From assembly GCA_910587735.1 (NCBI GenBank), contig CAJUNT010000001.1:1-64000 (forward strand): a stretch of 64,000 nucleotides of DNA, written 5' to 3'. The notes under the pieces were generated by a model. That model ran no database searches, was not told the origin of the DNA, and saw nothing but the letters and a program-made list of their open reading frames with translations. Shown here one piece after another: positions 63,294-64,000 of this stretch. Positions within the stretch are counted from its first letter, which is position 1. Each line of letters opens with the position of its first letter. The position numbers were made by a program, and so were the translations under genes. This DNA is from an uncultured Clostridia bacterium. Lineage in GTDB: Bacteria; Bacillota; Clostridia; Lachnospirales; Anaerotignaceae.

Positions 63294-63875
63294 ATGCCGA
63301 TTAGTTTAAAAAAAGGACAAAAAGTAGATTTGACAAAAACAAACCCTGGATTAACAAAAATATGTATTGGTTTAGGTTGGGATGTAAACAAATATGATGG
63401 TGGCAGTGCATTTGATTTGGATACAGCAGCATTTTTGTTAGGTGAAAATGGAAAAGTAAGAGAGCAAGGAGATTTTGTATTTTATAGTAATTTAAGTCAT
63501 GCTAGTGGTGCTGTGGTTCATCAAGGTGACAATTTAACAGGAGAAGGAGAAGGCGATGATGAACAAATTATTGTTGACCTTTCGAAAGTACCTGTTGATG
63601 TTACAAGAATTGCTTTTACAGCAACAATATATGATGCAGAAGAAAGAAAACAAAACTTTGGACAAGTTTCTAATGCTTATATTAGAGTAGTGGATACAGC
63701 AAATAATAATGAATTGATTCGTTATGATTTGGGAGAAGATTTTTCTATTGAAACAGCAGTAGTAGTAGGAGAATTGTATAGAAATGGTTCAGAATGGAAA
63801 TTCAATGCAGTAGGTAGTGGATTCCAAGGTGGTTTAACAGCACTTTGCGGAAATTATGGTATTGATGTAGCATAA
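63294..63875 (+). CDS. terD: TerD-family calcium-binding stress protein
   Basis: 193 residues, a full-length classical TerD. Visible motifs are ISLKKGQKVDLTKTNPGL, GLGWDVNKYDGGSAFDLD, FVFYSNLSHASGAVVHQGDNLTGEGEGDDEQI in consecutive stretches (the acidic loop binds calcium in characterised TerD), IAFTATIYDAEER, and the ending GSGFQGGLTALCGNYGIDVA. AAAGGAGAG precedes the ATG. It follows the calcium ATPase by 31 bp. Confidence 0.95.
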   Translation: MPISLKKGQKVDLTKTNPGLTKICIGLGWDVNKYDGGSAFDLDTAAFLLGENGKVREQGDFVFYSNLSHASGAVVHQGDNLTGEGEGDDEQIIVDLSKVPVDVTRIAFTATIYDAEERKQNFGQVSNAYIRVVDTANNNELIRYDLGEDFSIETAVVVGELYRNGSEWKFNAVGSGFQGGLTALCGNYGIDVA

Positions 63876-63917
63876 TTACTATATAAAAATATAGTATAAT
63901 GTTAAAGAGGGGATATT

Positions 63918-64000
63918 ATGAAATATGAAATTTTATATCAAGGCGCTTTTCCTATTGTAAAATATCAATTAGAAAAAGGAGAACGTGTCAAAGCGGAATC
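63918..64000 (+). CDS. AIM24/TIGR00266-family protein (5' part only)
   Basis: Twenty-seven codons before the window ends. The start MKYEILYQGAFPIVKYQL followed by EKGERVKAES matches the beginning of AIM24/TIGR00266 proteins (YEI...FP.V...L..GE.V.AE). AGAGGGG precedes the ATG at 63918, 42 bp after terD. Such beta-rich proteins are frequent neighbours of TerD genes. The remainder lies outside the window. Confidence 0.75.
   Translation, partial: MKYEILYQGAFPIVKYQLEKGERVKAE

Overview
The window is AT-rich chromosome of a low-GC, motile anaerobic Firmicute, most likely class Clostridia in or near the Lachnospirales. The evidence is the FMN riboswitch with RibU, a T-box in front of ilvBNCD, strong AGGAGG ribosome-binding sites with occasional TTG/GTG starts, a YjfB-type motility protein, a C_GCAxxG_C_C protein and Firmicute-style PotABCD. 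The species cannot be named from the sequence alone.

Layout. (1) 79-330: three tRNA genes (Thr-TGT, Tyr-GTA, initiator Met-CAT). (2) 289-8616: an 8.3-kb integrative element inserted in the 3' end of the tRNA-fMet gene, bounded by 42-bp direct repeats that match at 40 positions. It carries a tyrosine integrase with an embedded XRE domain, a repressor/Cro switch, an excisionase-like protein, a DnaD-type replisome organizer with iteron-like repeats inside its gene, a DnaC-like loader, a HigB/HigA-type toxin-antitoxin pair, a HIRAN protein and a ribbon-helix-helix protein. It has no capsid, terminase or conjugation genes, so it looks like a satellite or minimal replicating island. About 700 bp of it (1837-2548) is a non-coding array of some 15 hairpins. 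(3) 8745-30790: housekeeping and sensory genes: FIST sensor, chemoreceptor, sugar acetyltransferase, cysK, M23 peptidase, ddl-murI, riboswitch-controlled ribU, pyrG, a SEC-C/sua5/rpiB/upp/tagO run, a DMT exporter and its divergent LysR gene, and yjfB. (4) 31122-35961: a polyamine transporter operon headed by a cupin-type repressor; its PotA has a duplicated beta-rich insertion in the TOBE domain. (5) 36486-39717: aminotransferase, DUF4272 protein, nicotinamidase-like protein. (6) 39845-40528: a consensus promoter and a strong terminator enclose about 650 nt of apparently non-coding, foldable sequence, a candidate large structured RNA. (7) 40895-48376: a DUF4914 protein and the T-box-controlled branched-chain amino-acid operon ilvBNCD. 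(8) 48695-53722: a three-gene phosphorelay (hybrid kinase, REC-HD-GYP-GGDEF protein, HPt protein) linked to cyclic-di-GMP. (9) 53972-64000 (running off the end): a Ter/Yce-type stress cluster with a VWA protein, an atypical kinase, a beta-helix/TerD fusion, an enlarged YceG, TelA, a calcium-type P-ATPase, TerD and the start of an AIM24-family gene.

The best candidates for undescribed biology are the ~650-nt RNA locus at 39880-40528, the hairpin array at 1837-2548, the exactly 33-bp-spaced repeats upstream of the ribbon-helix-helix gene, the base-pair-preserving difference between the two att copies, the PotA insertion, and the variant Ter cluster. All assignments come from reading the sequence and recalling protein families; no database search was run.
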